Source of the DNA: Endocalyx cinctus
Taxonomy: Eukaryota > Ascomycota > Sordariomycetes > Amphisphaeriales > Apiosporaceae
Direction: 5' to 3'
NCBI GenBank assembly: GCA_001600455.1
Contig: BCKC01000001.1
Location: 3,374,441-3,438,440 of the forward strand
Length of the DNA: 64,000 bases
Shown piece after piece: positions 38,517 through 50,451 of the stretch; positions within the stretch are counted from its first letter, which is position 1, and every line of letters begins with the position of its first letter. The notes beneath the pieces were generated by a model, which worked only from the letters and a program-made list of their open reading frames with translations, did no database searches and had not been told where the DNA came from. Made by a program: the position numbers and the translations under genes.

Positions 38517-39172
38517 TTTGGCTGTTGTTGTTTTTTTTATATGATGCTTTAAGTGTGAAAGAGAATCTGTCGAAAAAAAAGAGAGAGCTTGGCTGTAGTC
38601 AAAAGGTTGCTGTGAATTGTTGTCGTTGTCGCCGAGGGAAAGATGTGTAGAAATTTATCGACAACTTTGGTAGCTGTTCAGTTAATAATTTTTTTTTTTC
38701 TTAGATCGATTTTTTTTTTTTTTTTTTTTTGATATTCCTTAACGCATTGACGAAATGCTATTGGCTAGCTCTTAGTTTTTTTTATGGAGCGAACTTTGAG
38801 CTTCAATGTGGGCCTTATCCTCTCTAAGTCAGTACTACCATTTATGCAATATATTGTGATAAAGTTAACTATTGATGTTTAATCTTCATCCTGTTTCTTG
38901 TCGTGAATGAAATGTGGTAGCTCATATTCTATTGTCATATGACTCATATCTCATGTTGATAATTCCTTCATTTTAGTCTGGTATCCTGGTAAGTCTCTAA
39001 AACAACCAGGTAGCCAGAGGCCTTGAGATTCGACAGGACAGACAGTGGTATATCTTCGCAAAGTAGAGGACTGACTTTCTAGACTTCTCTTGCCTCACCC
39101 TAATCTTTGCGCCACTGTGCACATTGCAGATAAACCCCCCGAAAGAACCCGATGTATTCAATTGGAAGATGA
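38517..39172. other. Intergenic region between NOP10 and PAC4
   Basis: It carries the NOP10 promoter (minus strand), with T runs at 38691-38700 and 38710-38730, and the PAC4 3' end. No gene seen. Confidence 0.5.
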
Positions 39173-39700
39173 TTATGACTTCTCTGTTCCATTGGGAATC
39201 GTACCGGTTGGTTTAATAACATCCTGAAGTTTGTCGAGGGCAACCTCGGCAACCTTTTTGAAAGCCTCCATCTCCTCCTCCACGGTGCCTCCCAACCCTG
39301 TATTGGCGAGACTTATGGAGTTGGCGACGTAGACAGGCATCTGCGTCTTCTTGGTCAAGATTTTTGCCAAACGAGTGGTGAACTCTACCGTGGCTTCTAC
39401 CGAGTAGATGGTAGTTGATAGCGGCTGGTTTGGATTATATTTCTAACGAAACATCCGATTAGCTAGTGTCTTTATACAGCGAGGGCGTTATAAAGCTGTA
39501 ACGAAGATGATACTTACGTCAGGTAGAGCATATACGAATGAACCCATGGGGACAGACTGCCCCGTCTCGTCCGCACCCACGGTAGTCAGAAAGATGAGTA
39601 TCACTTTAGACTTGATGGTTAGGCGCATGTGAATATTCGTATCTAGGCTTCGCGGTAACGGAAAAGAAACCTGAGATACTTTATCCATTGTCGTTTCCAT
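39173..39700 (-). CDS. poc4: proteasome assembly chaperone 4 (PAC4/POC4-like)
   Basis: Exon 1 is 39700-39518 and exon 2 is 39442-39173; the 75-base intron has a GTAAGT donor and a CGTTAG acceptor. The product is 150 residues. I start at the ATG at 39700 because the upstream open codons begin only with TTG. Visible segments are VSFPLPRSLDTNIHMRLTI, SKVILIFLTTVG, VPMGSFVYALPD and KYNPNQPLSTTIY. They are followed by FTTRLAKILTKKTQMPVYV and GLGGTVEEEMEAFKKV. This pattern matches fungal proteins of the PAC4 family, which pair with PAC3 to assist alpha-ring assembly of the 20S proteasome. Sequence conservation in the family is low, so the name rests on overall pattern. It is divergent from the methyltransferase gene. 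Confidence 0.78.
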
Positions 39701-40509
39701 GTTTACTAGAAGTTTCAACTGTGATATAGGTCATTCCAGTCAAGTTTATCGTTGTATATTCTACATGTAGATTTTTAACGTTTTACTTGCATGTTTATTC
39801 CTTAGCTAACTTAGCAGCTTAGTTAGTACTTAGGTAAACTAAAAATGGTCCAAGCTTTTGCACTCCGGGTTCCTCGGGGCATCTACCAGCAATGACGGCG
39901 GGGACGGACTGCTGTAAGGGTACCCAAAAAGCTGCCAGCAATGCCAAGCTTAGCTACACAAGCTGTTTAAAGAAAATCGAGGCAAATATAGTGAAATAGG
40001 ATACCTAACTTTACTCAATCTTTCACTTTGAAGTGTTACTCATTTTCTTCTCATTTCTAATGATTTTATTTTTTGAGATCAGTATTTTTTTTAATTTTCA
40101 ATTCATAAAATTAAATCAAAAGCATTCTTACTTTCGTTCCTTTACTCCGGCTCTCGGTTCTCGGATCTTAAAAAAAAAAAGAAAAAGAGCAAGTCTAAGT
40201 CCGTCTGAGGGGCGCGAGAAAATGTGCTCGATATAAACTTATATGACGTCAAGCTCTTAGCAAAGATGTGTTAAAGAGGTAGACTACAAACTACTTCCGT
40301 TTGTTAATTATAATTCTTATTATTTTTCGGAAAAGAATCATATTTCTATTTTTACCTCTACTTCTACTTCTGAACAGTTTGGGAAAGTTTTACTCTCTTC
40401 AAAGTTCCCGTCAACTCGTATTCATACATTAAGTACTCAAGTACTCAAGTACTCAAGTACTTAGGTATATACTGGTAACACAACATAAGGAATTCAATTT
40501 CTCGTTAGT
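39701..40509. promoter_or_regulatory. Bidirectional intergenic region between PAC4 (-) and the methyltransferase gene (+)
   Basis: 809 bases between divergent start codons, T/A-rich in the middle. Near the methyltransferase start there is a four-copy octamer repeat (40431-40461). Confidence 0.5.
40431..40461. repeat. AAGTACTC octamer, four tandem copies
   Basis: Three perfect copies of AAGTACTC plus a fourth differing in its last base. Each unit carries the palindrome AGTACT. It ends about 50 bases upstream of the methyltransferase start codon, so it lies in the promoter or 5' UTR. Confidence 0.85.
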
Positions 40510-41926
40510 ATGAGTGGGCAGGATAAACCTTACCCTGACAACGGTCAGTGGAATGGCGTTGAAGATACCATAGAAGACCCCGAGGAGATAAGAGTTATTT
40601 TCTGTGCACTTGATTCTTTCAAGTGAGTATGTCGAGACTATTCTTCTTCCCCTTTAACAGTCACCCCTCAAATTATATCAAAGTATCTTTACGTCACATA
40701 AATTCTCCTTGTTACTCTAATCCACCCCTTCAAAATATTCGTGAACTTTCCTCGCGTATATAACTAATCAAGATGCTTACCTATACAGTCAATATGCCAA
40801 AACGGCACATCTAAACTGCACTCACCTGCGTAGGCAAGCCTTCTACGCCCTTCCGCAAAGTCACTGGCAGATGCTCGCACAACCTCCATTTTCTTATCTG
40901 GAAACTTTAGACCGCGTCGACGATGCAATAGAGAGCAACGCAGAGCTCGCCCGCTCCATCGTGAAATGCGGCCTGCGCTCTTTCGGCGTCGTCGACGTCA
41001 CGTCAAACAAAGAGCCTAGCATGCCCGAGGAATGGTCCGGCATCGCCAAGTATAATGACCTAGACAAGGCGCGCAGCACCATTCGCCAGTACTACCGCGA
41101 TTGGTCGGTCGAGGGAGCGGTCGAGCGGGATGCTTGCTACGGCCCCGTTTATCGCGCGCTCGAGGAGGAGAAGAAAAGATACCCGGACAGAACGCCGCTT
41201 AAGGTTCTTGTGCCCGGTGCCGGTCTGGGAAGATTAGTGTTCGACTTGTGTCGGACAGGATGTATTAGCGAAGGAAACGAAATATCATATCACCAACTCC
41301 TAGGCTCGTCTTACATCCTCAACTCGTCCGAGCGGGTCGGTCAGCATACCATATACCCCTGGATACATTCCTTCTCCAACCATAAGAATCGTGAAAACCA
41401 ATTTACGTCTTATAAAATTCCAGACATCCTTCCGCAGGCCGCCTTAGCCGAGGCGCAAGGGGCCGGGTCGATGCAGATGTGCGCGGCCGATTTCCTGTGC
41501 CTGTACGGAGACGAGCAGCACAAGGACGCGTACGACGCGGTCGCGGCCGTCTTCTTCCTCGACACGGCGCCGAACCTGATCCGGTACCTCGAGGTGATCC
41601 GGCACTGCCTGCGGCCCGGCGGTATCCTCGTCAACGTCGGCCCGCTACTCTGGCACTGGGAAAACCACGTGCCCGGCCACCACGGGTACGACGGCGACGG
41701 CGATTACGACGAGAGCCAGTCCCTCGGGATAGCCGACCCGGGCAGCTTCGAGCTCACGGACGACGAGGTCGTCGCCCTCGTCGAGAAATTGGGCTTCGTC
41801 GTCGAGAAGAGGGAGCACGGCGTTCGCGCGCCGTATATCCAGGACGAGCGGAGTATGCTGCAGACGGTGTACCAGGCTAGCCATTGGATCGCGAGGAAGC
41901 CGGAGGTCGGTCCCAGCGGCGGGTGA
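40510..41926 (+). CDS. carnosine N-methyltransferase-like protein (N2227 family)
   Basis: Exons 40510-40622 and 40789-41926 (166-base intron, GTGAGT donor) encode 416 residues. The start gives MSGQDKPYPDNGQWNG; the junction is ALDSF-NQYAKTAHLN. The SAM-binding glycine motif VLVPGAGLGRLVFDL lies at about residues 177-191. Other family blocks are EGNEISYHQLLGSSYILN, IYPWIHSFSN, AAVFFLDTAPNLIRYL and LRPGGILVNVGPLLWHW. This order is typical of the N2227/carnosine N-methyltransferase family, which makes anserine from carnosine in animals. Yeast has a homologue. The natural substrate in filamentous fungi is not clear, so only the methyltransferase class is firm. Codon use turns strongly GC-rich from about 41450 to the stop. 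Confidence 0.9.
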
Positions 41927-42462
41927 GGTGCGGGAATAATATGATATGCGTATTTAGGGTAATTCAGAAGGAGGGATTTAGCACAATTCAAAATGTGAAA
42001 GTAATTAAAATTAATCCTGCCGGAGAGAGGGTATCTAAAAGAGGAAGGGAGAACCGAGAATGCACATACTAAGGCTACTTTAAAACGAATGACATTTCTG
42101 GGAAGAGGAGACATATGTATAGTTTTGTCTTTGCCTCGTAAAACGTGGTACCATCTGTACTCGTCGAAAAGAAGATATTACGACTGAACTGTTACTACAT
42201 AATATACACTCCGTAAAACCATCTATTCAGTTTTAATTCCATTAGAAGCGTCAGTGATAAGGTTATGAATTAAATACGAATATGGGAAAAGGGAAGTAAA
42301 ACTGCAAAGTGAATTTGATCACCTTGGCTATTTTTACTCCATACTTTATTTAGGTCTATTCTATCCATCCTATAAATGACCATCGTTTTTTTCGTAAATA
42401 CTTGGACAGATAAAAATATGAATTGACGACTGATATATATATACATTTCTTTTTATTTCTTT
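41927..42462. other. Convergent 3' region between the methyltransferase and SDR genes
   Basis: 536 AT-rich bases between two stop codons. Both 3' UTRs are expected here; nothing else is seen. Confidence 0.5.
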
Positions 42463-43471
42463 TCACAACTTAGCCTTCGCCTCCTCCTCCTCGTACACGA
42501 GCAACTGGCCGCTATCCCACCTCGCCCCACCGTCGATCTCGAGCGCGGCGCCGTTGACGTGGCCGCCGGCGCGACTGCACAGGTAGATAACGGCGCCGGC
42601 GAAGTCCTCGGGCCTGCCGAGCCTCTTGGTCGGGTTCTTGCGCGCGTGGTGATCCAGCCCGCCCGTCATGGCCAGCAGCCCGTTCGCCATCTTGGTCGGG
42701 AAGAAGCCGGGGCAGATCGAGTTGACGAGGACGTGCCGGGGCCCGAGCTCGACCGCGAGGTTCCTGCCCAAGTGAAGAACGGCCGCCTTGCTCGCGCTGT
42801 ACCCGTACGTCGCCTGCCGACCCAGGGTGCCTACGCCCAAACCCGCCACGCTCGACGTGATGATCACGCGAGCCGGGTCCTCGACGGTCGAGCGCGCCGT
42901 CAGTAACGGCAGGAATTTCTGGACCGTCACGAATACGGATTTCACGTTGAGGTCCATGACCTTGGCGAAGGCCGATTCCGGGTGGGTCTCGAGCTTCTCG
43001 CCCCAGGTCGCGCCCGCGTTGGCGAGCAGGATGTCCACGTGCGACGTCTGCGCCGACACGGCGCTCACGAGGGACTCGATCCCCGAAGAGGTGCTGCTGT
43101 CGGCGGGGACCGAGATCGCCGCGGCGCCCGGTTGCAGGTTCGGCAGCGCGTTGAGCTGGGCGACGGCGCTGGCGCAGGCGGACGCTTTCCGGGAGGTGAT
43201 GAATACTTTGGAGCACCCGGCTTGGAGGAGTCTGTTTTTTTTTTTGGTAGGGTTAGGATGATGTTTGATAAATTGCGTATAGGAGTATATGGAAGAGGAG
43301 GAGGAGGGTGAGGAGAAGATATAGAGAGGAAAGGAAAAAAAAAAAAAACGTGATTGCTTACCCCGACGCCGCGTTCAGACCTAAACCTCGCGAACCGCCC
43401 GTTACGACGGCGACTTTGCCTTTTAGCGAGAATAGAGAGGGGAAATCGGCGAGAGCGGTTTCGTCTGCCAT
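42463..43471 (-). CDS. short-chain dehydrogenase/reductase with C-terminal AKL
   Basis: Exon 1 is 43471-43362 and exon 2 is 43231-42463; the 130-base intron has GTAAGC and a T-tract/CAG acceptor on the minus strand. The product is 292 residues. It is a classical SDR: cofactor motif TGGSRGLG (24-31), NAG (108-110), catalytic S164 (IITSSVAG), Y181 and K185 (YGYSASKAA), and PGFFPTKMA after the active site. It resembles FabG/RhlG-like 3-oxoacyl reductases, so an acyl or keto substrate reduced with NAD(P)H is likely; the substrate is not known. The chain ends AKAKL. AKL fits the peroxisomal PTS1 consensus, suggesting peroxisomal import. Exon 2 is very GC-rich. Long frames in other registers here are shadows. 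Confidence 0.9.
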
Positions 43472-44184
43472 TTTGTTTTTGGTATATGTATTATTTACTT
43501 CTTCTCTTGGTGTTTTTGTTTTTCCCCTTCCTTTCTTTCCTTCGACACGTCACGATTATCGTGAAAGGAAAAGCTTAGGTTAATTTTAGCTTGAACTTTA
43601 GCTTTACCAAAGTATTCGGTACTTTAATTAACGTTGTTCTTATGTACTAAAGGACTCGGGGGGAAAAAGCAATAAACAATTCATGCAAGCCTCTTACGAC
43701 TAAAAAGATCACCAATTTTAGGGATAAAACAAATTCTAAATCATCGGTTGAAGAATGCACCAACTCATGAAATCTGTTCTTGTTGACCATAAAAAGAATG
43801 AGAAAAATAAAATACACTTATAGGAAAATCCAAGGTCAACAACTCTCGGTAATAAGCTGTCTCAAAGTTGTCCTTGCAAGGATTAATATCTTCAGTGTTC
43901 GGTTTCGCCGTAGTGATTTGCGGGGACTTGCCGAGGTAACGCGGGGGTGTAAGGGGGAGGGATGAATTATATGGATCTCTCATCAAAAGCTATTTATAAT
44001 ATAGAGATGTTTACTATTATTTTCAAACAAAAAGAGAGGTTATTCCCGGTGGAACGGTAGACAGCATTATAACTTGTGTAACAAATGAAGACGTATGATA
44101 TTAACCTGTCGATGATTCATTGTTAAGAGAACCTAGTCTAGAGTTAAGTATATATACCATAAGCCGGAAAAAAAATCAGTTCAC
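43472..44184. other. Intergenic region between TFC1 and the SDR gene
   Basis: It contains the SDR promoter (T-rich just upstream of its start) and the TFC1 3' UTR, both on the minus strand. No gene seen. Confidence 0.5.
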
Positions 44185-46280
44185 CTAGCTACCACTACCT
44201 ACCACTTGCTCAGTGTCACTATCCTGCTGATCTATACTCTCATAGCCATTTTCTTCCTCTAAGTCCTCAACTTCCGAGTCTTTTCGTCGCCTGATACCAT
44301 CCTCGCCTTCATATTCATCCTCAATGTCATCCTCGTCCTCATCATCTTCTGCAATATCCTCGTCAAAATCCTGATCATCTCCCTCTTCATCTTGCCAATA
44401 CTCCTCGTCGACATCCATCTCGTCCAAATCGCTGTCGAGTATATGGGCCCAGGGGGTGTCAGGAGAGAAGGCTTCGGCGTCGAACTCTTCCTCACCCTCC
44501 AGTACCTCGTCGGCATCTCCCGCCTCGTCTGGCGTGTCCTTCTGCGTAGACGAGGGCCGTTTTCTTTTCTTCTTAGGAGGAATTAGCCCGGGTCTTCTAG
44601 ACCTCCACGCATGCAGCCCCTTTATGTCGCTGTCGCTAAAGAGCGCTGCAAGCGGTACGTAGATCGGCTTATCCGAAAGATCCGGATACAAGTCCAGCTT
44701 GGCTTGAATATCTGAGTTGTATATATATCCCTCTTTATGAGGATTGTCTTCTTCCGATCCGAGCTTGCATTTCATAATCGCTATCATTTTGCATTTCATG
44801 ACCGCTTTAACCTTGGACCAGAATCCATTGTAATACCAACCCGAATCGAGAATATCGCATTCGCCCCTTATGGGAGCACGCTCCAGCATCGATATCATAT
44901 ATGGATCCGTGATATCGCAGACTTGCCAAAACTTTCCGTCGGTAGAATAGCTCTCTCCGTCCCAGATGTGGCTCGTCGCGTCTCGGTTCTTCGAATACAT
45001 ATGGATTTGGCCCTGCCTGATAGTATGCCAAGGCGCTCGGGCTTTTCCACCTACGTTTTTGTACAGTTTGAATGCTAGAGTCTGATAAACGCGATATTTC
45101 GGGTCGCTCCGAGGGTCGATTCCGTACTTGATGAACGCATCTCGAAACGGGCCGCCCCTGAATTGGTATCCGACCAGCTGAGAAGCCACCTTGAGAACCG
45201 TCTCCGAGTAATGTCCCCGAACCTGGTTTAGGAGTGCGCGACGAGTCCAAATCGGTCGCCGTTCCATAGCGGCGCGCAGTTGATCCAGTAATTCTTTAGG
45301 TACGGCATGTTCTTCACGAAGTTCTTTACTAGGTTTCTGAGGGACAGGATACGCGTCATGTTGAATAAAGTAGCCGAAAGATAGCTTGTTACGGCCCTGT
45401 ACGTTAACGAGGCGGCGCTCACCCGTTTCATCTATCCCGTCATCTTTGATGAAAGGATTCTGCTCGTAATTATAGTTAAACCCGATGAACTTGTCTGTGA
45501 AGTGAGGCGGAGGTATTATCTCTAAATCAGGCCCAGTTGCCACGCCGGGATTGAACTTGAATGACCGTAATTTTGGCACTAATTTTTTTTTTTCTCAGTA
45601 AGGCTGTATACATGTATGAAAGCATTTTACTAGGACCGAGGATTTACTTACCATCAAGAGGAATCAAATGTTCTGCAACATTCTTCAAGAATGGTTTATC
45701 ATGATTAGTAAATTGGAAATCTGCCAAGCCGCGGTATCTATGAGTATCTCGTATTGATCCTACTGCTTCGACTTGATACGTATCCTTGTGATCTCTGATT
45801 TTGCGAAGAATTGACGCTGGACTGTCTTGTCGAGCGACGGAGCTAAGATGAGAAGGTGGCGGCCTTTGGCCTACCGCCGGAGGATCAGCGGGACCCAGGA
45901 AAGGTTCCTTGCTCCCACGTTTTCGTTTACGTCCTGTCCGTTTAGGGACGGTTATCTTCAACAAGACATTATTGGTTGTTGCATGATGTGAAATGATAGG
46001 TTTAGACGTAGGATTATCAGGCCGGAACCAAATTGGCACCGACTTGGGTTCAGGAGAATCCTCTATAATCTATTATATGCGTGGTCAATACGTGAGATCT
46101 AGGGGTAACCGGAAAAGGGGGAGGGGATCGACTTACCTCTTCAAAACGAGGTAAGGGTCCAAATGATTGGAGGCCATGATCGAGGTTTAACACGACACAT
46201 GGGTGTTCTATGGCGACTATCTTCCTCTCTGGAACTTCGTATGTTGGGGCTGGACCATCTGTATTTGTAGGCCTAGCCAT
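44185..46280 (-). CDS. tfc1: TFIIIC subunit 5 (Tau95/Sfc1-like)
   Basis: Exons 46280-46137, 46069-45652 and 45578-44185, with introns of 67 and 73 bases, encode 651 residues. The start is MARPTNTDGPAPTYEVPERK. Family landmarks are IEHPCVVLNLDHGLQSFG, MPIWFRP-type text read here as VPIWFRPDNP, YQFRGGPFRDAFIKYGIDPR and DPKYRVYQTLAFKL. The DNA-binding part follows (APWHTIRQG, WQVCDI). The C-terminus is a long run of Asp/Glu, normal in this subunit. With TFC7 and TFC4 it forms the tauA module that binds the A box of tRNA genes and recruits TFIIIB for RNA polymerase III. The acceptor of exon 2 was chosen because only that AG keeps the frame. Confidence 0.9.
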
Positions 46281-48221
46281 TTTGATGGTTCCCTCGAATT
46301 AATTGGAGCTTCGGATTCTACGTGAAAAGAAAGGATATCCATATACCTATGCACTTGCGGATACGATCACAATTACCTTAGTAGGTAAGTGCAGGTATGT
46401 ACAGTAAGTGGACTTTAGACTAAGGGGAAAAAAGGTTTAGTATTTTATGAGAGTGACAAATGTTATCTTGTACGTTTCCATAGAAATGTTTTGATATCAA
46501 TCCCCAATCATGATACCGGAGAAAATGACCACAAAATAGCATTGTATATAAATCTATATCATGGGTTATCAAAAGATGCAGATATATCTTTTACTGTGTA
46601 TACGGTGGGAGGAAAAAGAAGAAGGGTAATCAAAATATAACTTGAAAATAGTGAATATAACTTATGAACTCGGATATTAGATTAATACCGTTTTTATTCA
46701 CTAATGTAGTATAGATAAATAAATGAATATTTTGCTGATCGCCTTCATTTTCACCTCCACCTTCACCTTCGCTCTTTGCTCTTTGCTCTACTGTATTTAC
46801 GGTCTTGAAACTAAATAGTTTGGCTAACTACTTTCAAGATGCACCGTATTTATATGTCTTACTTTTGACCAACCTGTGAAGAAAATCCGTGTTTATCATC
46901 CTGCTGTTCTATTTTCATAGCGTCAATGATTTATTTCATTATTGAATCTTGGGTGGGCTGATGATACAGTGCGTCAGATTATAATTCATGCTACCTAAAC
47001 ATCATCCACTAACAATCCCCTAAGTCTGCTAGGGATTAATTAGACAGCTTCTATCAACAACCTATAACATGCCATGATCATACAGTCAGACAGTATAAAA
47101 ATACAGCCCTGGAGCACCGTTTCAGTTGCTTAAAAACGTTTTAACATTTTACCTCTTCTTGCTCTCCGTAAATGTCTGTATGTCTGTATGTCTGTAAATC
47201 CTGACGCCCTGCATCCTGCAACTCGCATCTTATGGACCTATAATCAGTAAAAACTCATTACTACGGGGACCCAAATCCATTTGACTGTTTACCGAAAATC
47301 AGGGGACCTTTTTTTTCTGCTTTTTAAGTGGATAATCATTTTTTTTATTATTCTCTATTCTGTCCTTATTGATATGTGTACCTAAGTTTGCTTTTTTTTT
47401 TTTCCCCTTCTCTCCTTTGCCTTCGACGATCTTGTTGTCAGGTTTACTTCTGCATTAAAATTATTATTATCAATTCAAACGCTTCCTTTCCCCTCTCCCT
47501 ATTCCCTCCCCTTCCCCCTCATATCATATAAAATCGTCCACTCTATAATCATTCTTTGCCCTTCTCTCTCTTTTTTTTTTTTTTTTTTTTATTTCTTTAT
47601 CTCCTCAGGCACGGGTCTGAGAGCTACCCTAAGTTTAGGTCTTGGAAGTTCGGAGACGCACTACTACTGGTCCGTTCGCCAACCCCTGCAGCCTCTGCAC
47701 GATCACCAATTAATCTACTCCACTTCCACCGACGACAACCCAACTTTTATATTCCCCTGTACACCCTCTTCCCTACATAATCTACCTTGTTTAAGGGGAA
47801 AAAAAAATCAAAATAGAAGAGCGCAAAGGTAAGAGCTTTGATTTTCCTTCAATTTTCTGTTCTGTAACGCTTAAAAACAATCAATAAACTAAACCCTCCT
47901 TTTTTAAAAGGATAAGAAGTTCGGGCTTTATATTTTTTGCGATCCGTCCCCACGTTCGACAACAAATGTGTCTCCGCATTTTAGAAAATAGACGGTGAAT
48001 CAACGACACTTTCATCATTTTAATCCTTCAGCATTGAACAAGAAGCTCTACGTTCTATGTTATGAAAATTATTACCATCGCCTCTCGACGCTAAACATCC
48101 CATTTACCGACGCCGCTTTCATCTACATAATATTGATCCCCAGGGATAGTCACGGTATTGGGTGTTTACCTTTTCCCCCCACCGCAATCTGGTAGGCTTT
48201 GACCTACGCGAGACAAGAAAC
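46281..48221. promoter_or_regulatory. Divergent region between TFC1 (-) and RTS1 (+), with uORFs near the RTS1 start
   Basis: 1.94 kb between start codons. The right part (about 47360-48221) is pyrimidine-rich with a T20 run at 47571-47590, typical of a long fungal 5' leader. Two ATG uORFs overlap near the end: ATGTTATGA at 48057-48065 and an 11-codon frame (with stop) at 48062-48094. A tandem ATGTCTGT repeat (three copies) lies at 47172-47195. Transcript extent is unknown. Confidence 0.5.
47172..47195. repeat. ATGTCTGT tandem repeat, three copies
   Basis: Three perfect direct copies in the divergent TFC1/RTS1 region. Confidence 0.85.
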
Positions 48222-50451
48222 ATGAAGCGCATCCAGAGAGTTGTCAATGTTAGTAATATCAAACCCATCTCCCTATGCTATAAATAATATTATTGAGCCT
48301 GTTGTTTTTCTAACTCTCTTTTTCTTTTCTCTTAATAGCTCGGTCGAGGGAAAGGCGATAGCAGATCCTCCAAGAAGAATAAGGAGTCGAAAGATGGCAC
48401 TGCTTCTCCATCCTCTAGCAATTCACGCGAAACTCAGTCCCCGGTTCTGACCCCCTCCTCATCAACCTCGACCCTCAACAACGATATTAGGAATAAACCT
48501 TTGCCACCGAATAACGGCGGGGTTCTAGGAGTTGATCATGGAAGTTCGCCGTTGCAGGGTCAAGTACACGGAAGTCCAGCCTCGGGTCAAGGTAGTTTGC
48601 CAGATAGGTTCGGCAACCTAGGTGCTCAGGCGTCGCCTAATGGAGGTGCCACACCTTCTCGGCACGGGCAGCTTCCTCCGACTGTGGTCATTAGTCCAAG
48701 TGCTCCGGTATGCAGGTCCCATCACAAAGATGTTTAAGATAGTAGAATCCAACGAACTAACTGGGTTTATTCAATAGCATGTCCCACCACCAGGTTCTGC
48801 CGAGACGATGCCCCATGACTTGGCTCCTCCCAAAGCCGGCACCAAGTCTCTAGTGTTCGATCGCCTTCACGGCAACGTGCCCAAAGATGTTCCCGAGGGC
48901 CTCAGAACTCCAAAGAAGCAACATTCTTCGCAATTCATCATTTCTCCTCAAAGAGAACTGGAGAAGTTGCCTGGTTTCCACGAAGTACCCCCTAATCGTC
49001 GCCAGGAATTGTTCATGCAAAAGATTGATCAATGCAACGTTATCTTCGACTTCAATGACGCTAGCACCGACATGAAGTCAAAAGAGATCAAGCGTTTAGC
49101 TCTTCATGAACTGCTTGACTACGTTGCCAACAATCGTCAAGTTATTACGGAGCCCATGTACCCACGCGTTGTTGACATGTTCGCTAAGAATCTATTCCGA
49201 CCCATTCCTCCTCCGATGAACCCTCAGGGTGAAGCTTTCGACCCGGAGGAAGACGAACCCGTGCTCGAAGTTGCCTGGCCACACATTCAAGTAGTCTACG
49301 AATTCTTCCTTCGATTCATTGAAAGTCAAGATTTTAACACCAACATCGCCAAGTCCTATATTGACCACAGTTTTGTGCTGCAACTGCTGGAACTATTCGA
49401 TTCGGAGGACCCGCGTGAACGAGACTTCCTCAAGACGACGTTACACCGAATCTATGGAAAGTTCCTCAACCTTCGTTCTTTCATTCGACGTTCTATCAAC
49501 AACGTCTTCTTCCAGTTTACGTACGAAACCGAGAGATTCAATGGCGTGGCCGAGTTGCTCGAGATTCTAGGATCTATTATCAACGGATTTGCCCTCCCAC
49601 TAAAGGAAGAGCACAAGCTCTTCCTTACCCGAGTACTCCTCCCTCTACACAAAGTTAAGAGTCTGAGCATGTATCATCCTCAGCTCGCGTACTGTATTGT
49701 CCAGTTCCTCGAGAAAGATGCGTCTCTGACTGAAGATGTCGTTCTCGGCCTGCTTCGATACTGGCCGAAGGTCAATAGTACGAAGGAAGTCATGTATCTG
49801 AACGAGGTGGAAGATATTTTCGAAGTGATGGATCCCGCAGAATTTGCCAAGGTCCAAGAGCCCCTATTCCACCAACTTGCCAAATCAGTTGCCAGCCCGC
49901 ATTTTCAAGTCGCGGAGCGAGCCTTGTACTTCTGGAACAATGAGTATTTCTGTAATCTAGTGAGCGATAACGTAGACATCATCCTACCCATCATGTTTGC
50001 ACCACTCTACGAAAACTCTAAGGGACATTGGAACAGGCAAGAGCCCTCCCCACCAGATGAATCATCTATACTAACATATCGCAGAACTATTCACGGAATG
50101 GTGTACAATGCTATGAAACTTTTCATGGAGATTAACCCGCAATTATTCGACGACTGTTCCCATGAGTACAATGAGCAGCAGAACAACGCTCCGGCGATGA
50201 AGGCACTTCGTGAAAGAAAGTGGGCGGCGATTCAGGAGCAGGCTAGCAAACGAAAGGCGAATGGAATTGCTGGGAATGACAGTCCGTCATTGAAGCCCGT
50301 TGCTACCCTGCCTCGAGTAGAAGAAGCTGACTCTGTTACGGAGGATAACCAGAAGAGACTAGATTCCCTCAAATTGCAGGACGGTGACCGAAGAGATCGT
50401 CGTCCCCACGAACGGCAAAGCTCCGTAGGCTCCTCTAGAAGCCAGCGATAA
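48222..50451 (+). CDS. rts1: PP2A B56-type regulatory subunit (RTS1/ParA-like)
   Basis: Exons 48222-48248, 48339-48707 and 48778-50451 encode 689 residues. The first exon is only nine codons (MKRIQRVVN). It ends at a GTTAGT donor, and without this splice the frame stops soon after. Residues 10-170 are Ser/Pro/Gly-rich and probably disordered. The B56 domain follows from about 175 ([20 protein letters not shown]) to about 612 ([10 protein letters not shown]). Landmarks are VFDFND-like text read here as [42 protein letters not shown] and [20 protein letters not shown] comes later in the domain. B56 subunits direct PP2A to substrates in cell-cycle, stress and septation control (yeast Rts1, Aspergillus ParA). 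Identity is very secure. Confidence 0.95.

Noticed and set aside
39701..39718. Upstream extension of PAC4 to 39718
   Set aside because: The extension begins with TTG; the first ATG in frame is at 39700 and the conserved region starts after it.
42512..43216. 234-codon frame overlapping the SDR in another register
   Set aside because: The Arg-rich translation has no motif. The SDR frame carries all cofactor and catalytic residues.
47995..48195. 66-codon frame before the B56 gene as a long uORF
   Set aside because: It begins with GTG and contains no ATG, so ordinary scanning would not use it. Only the two short ATG uORFs were kept.
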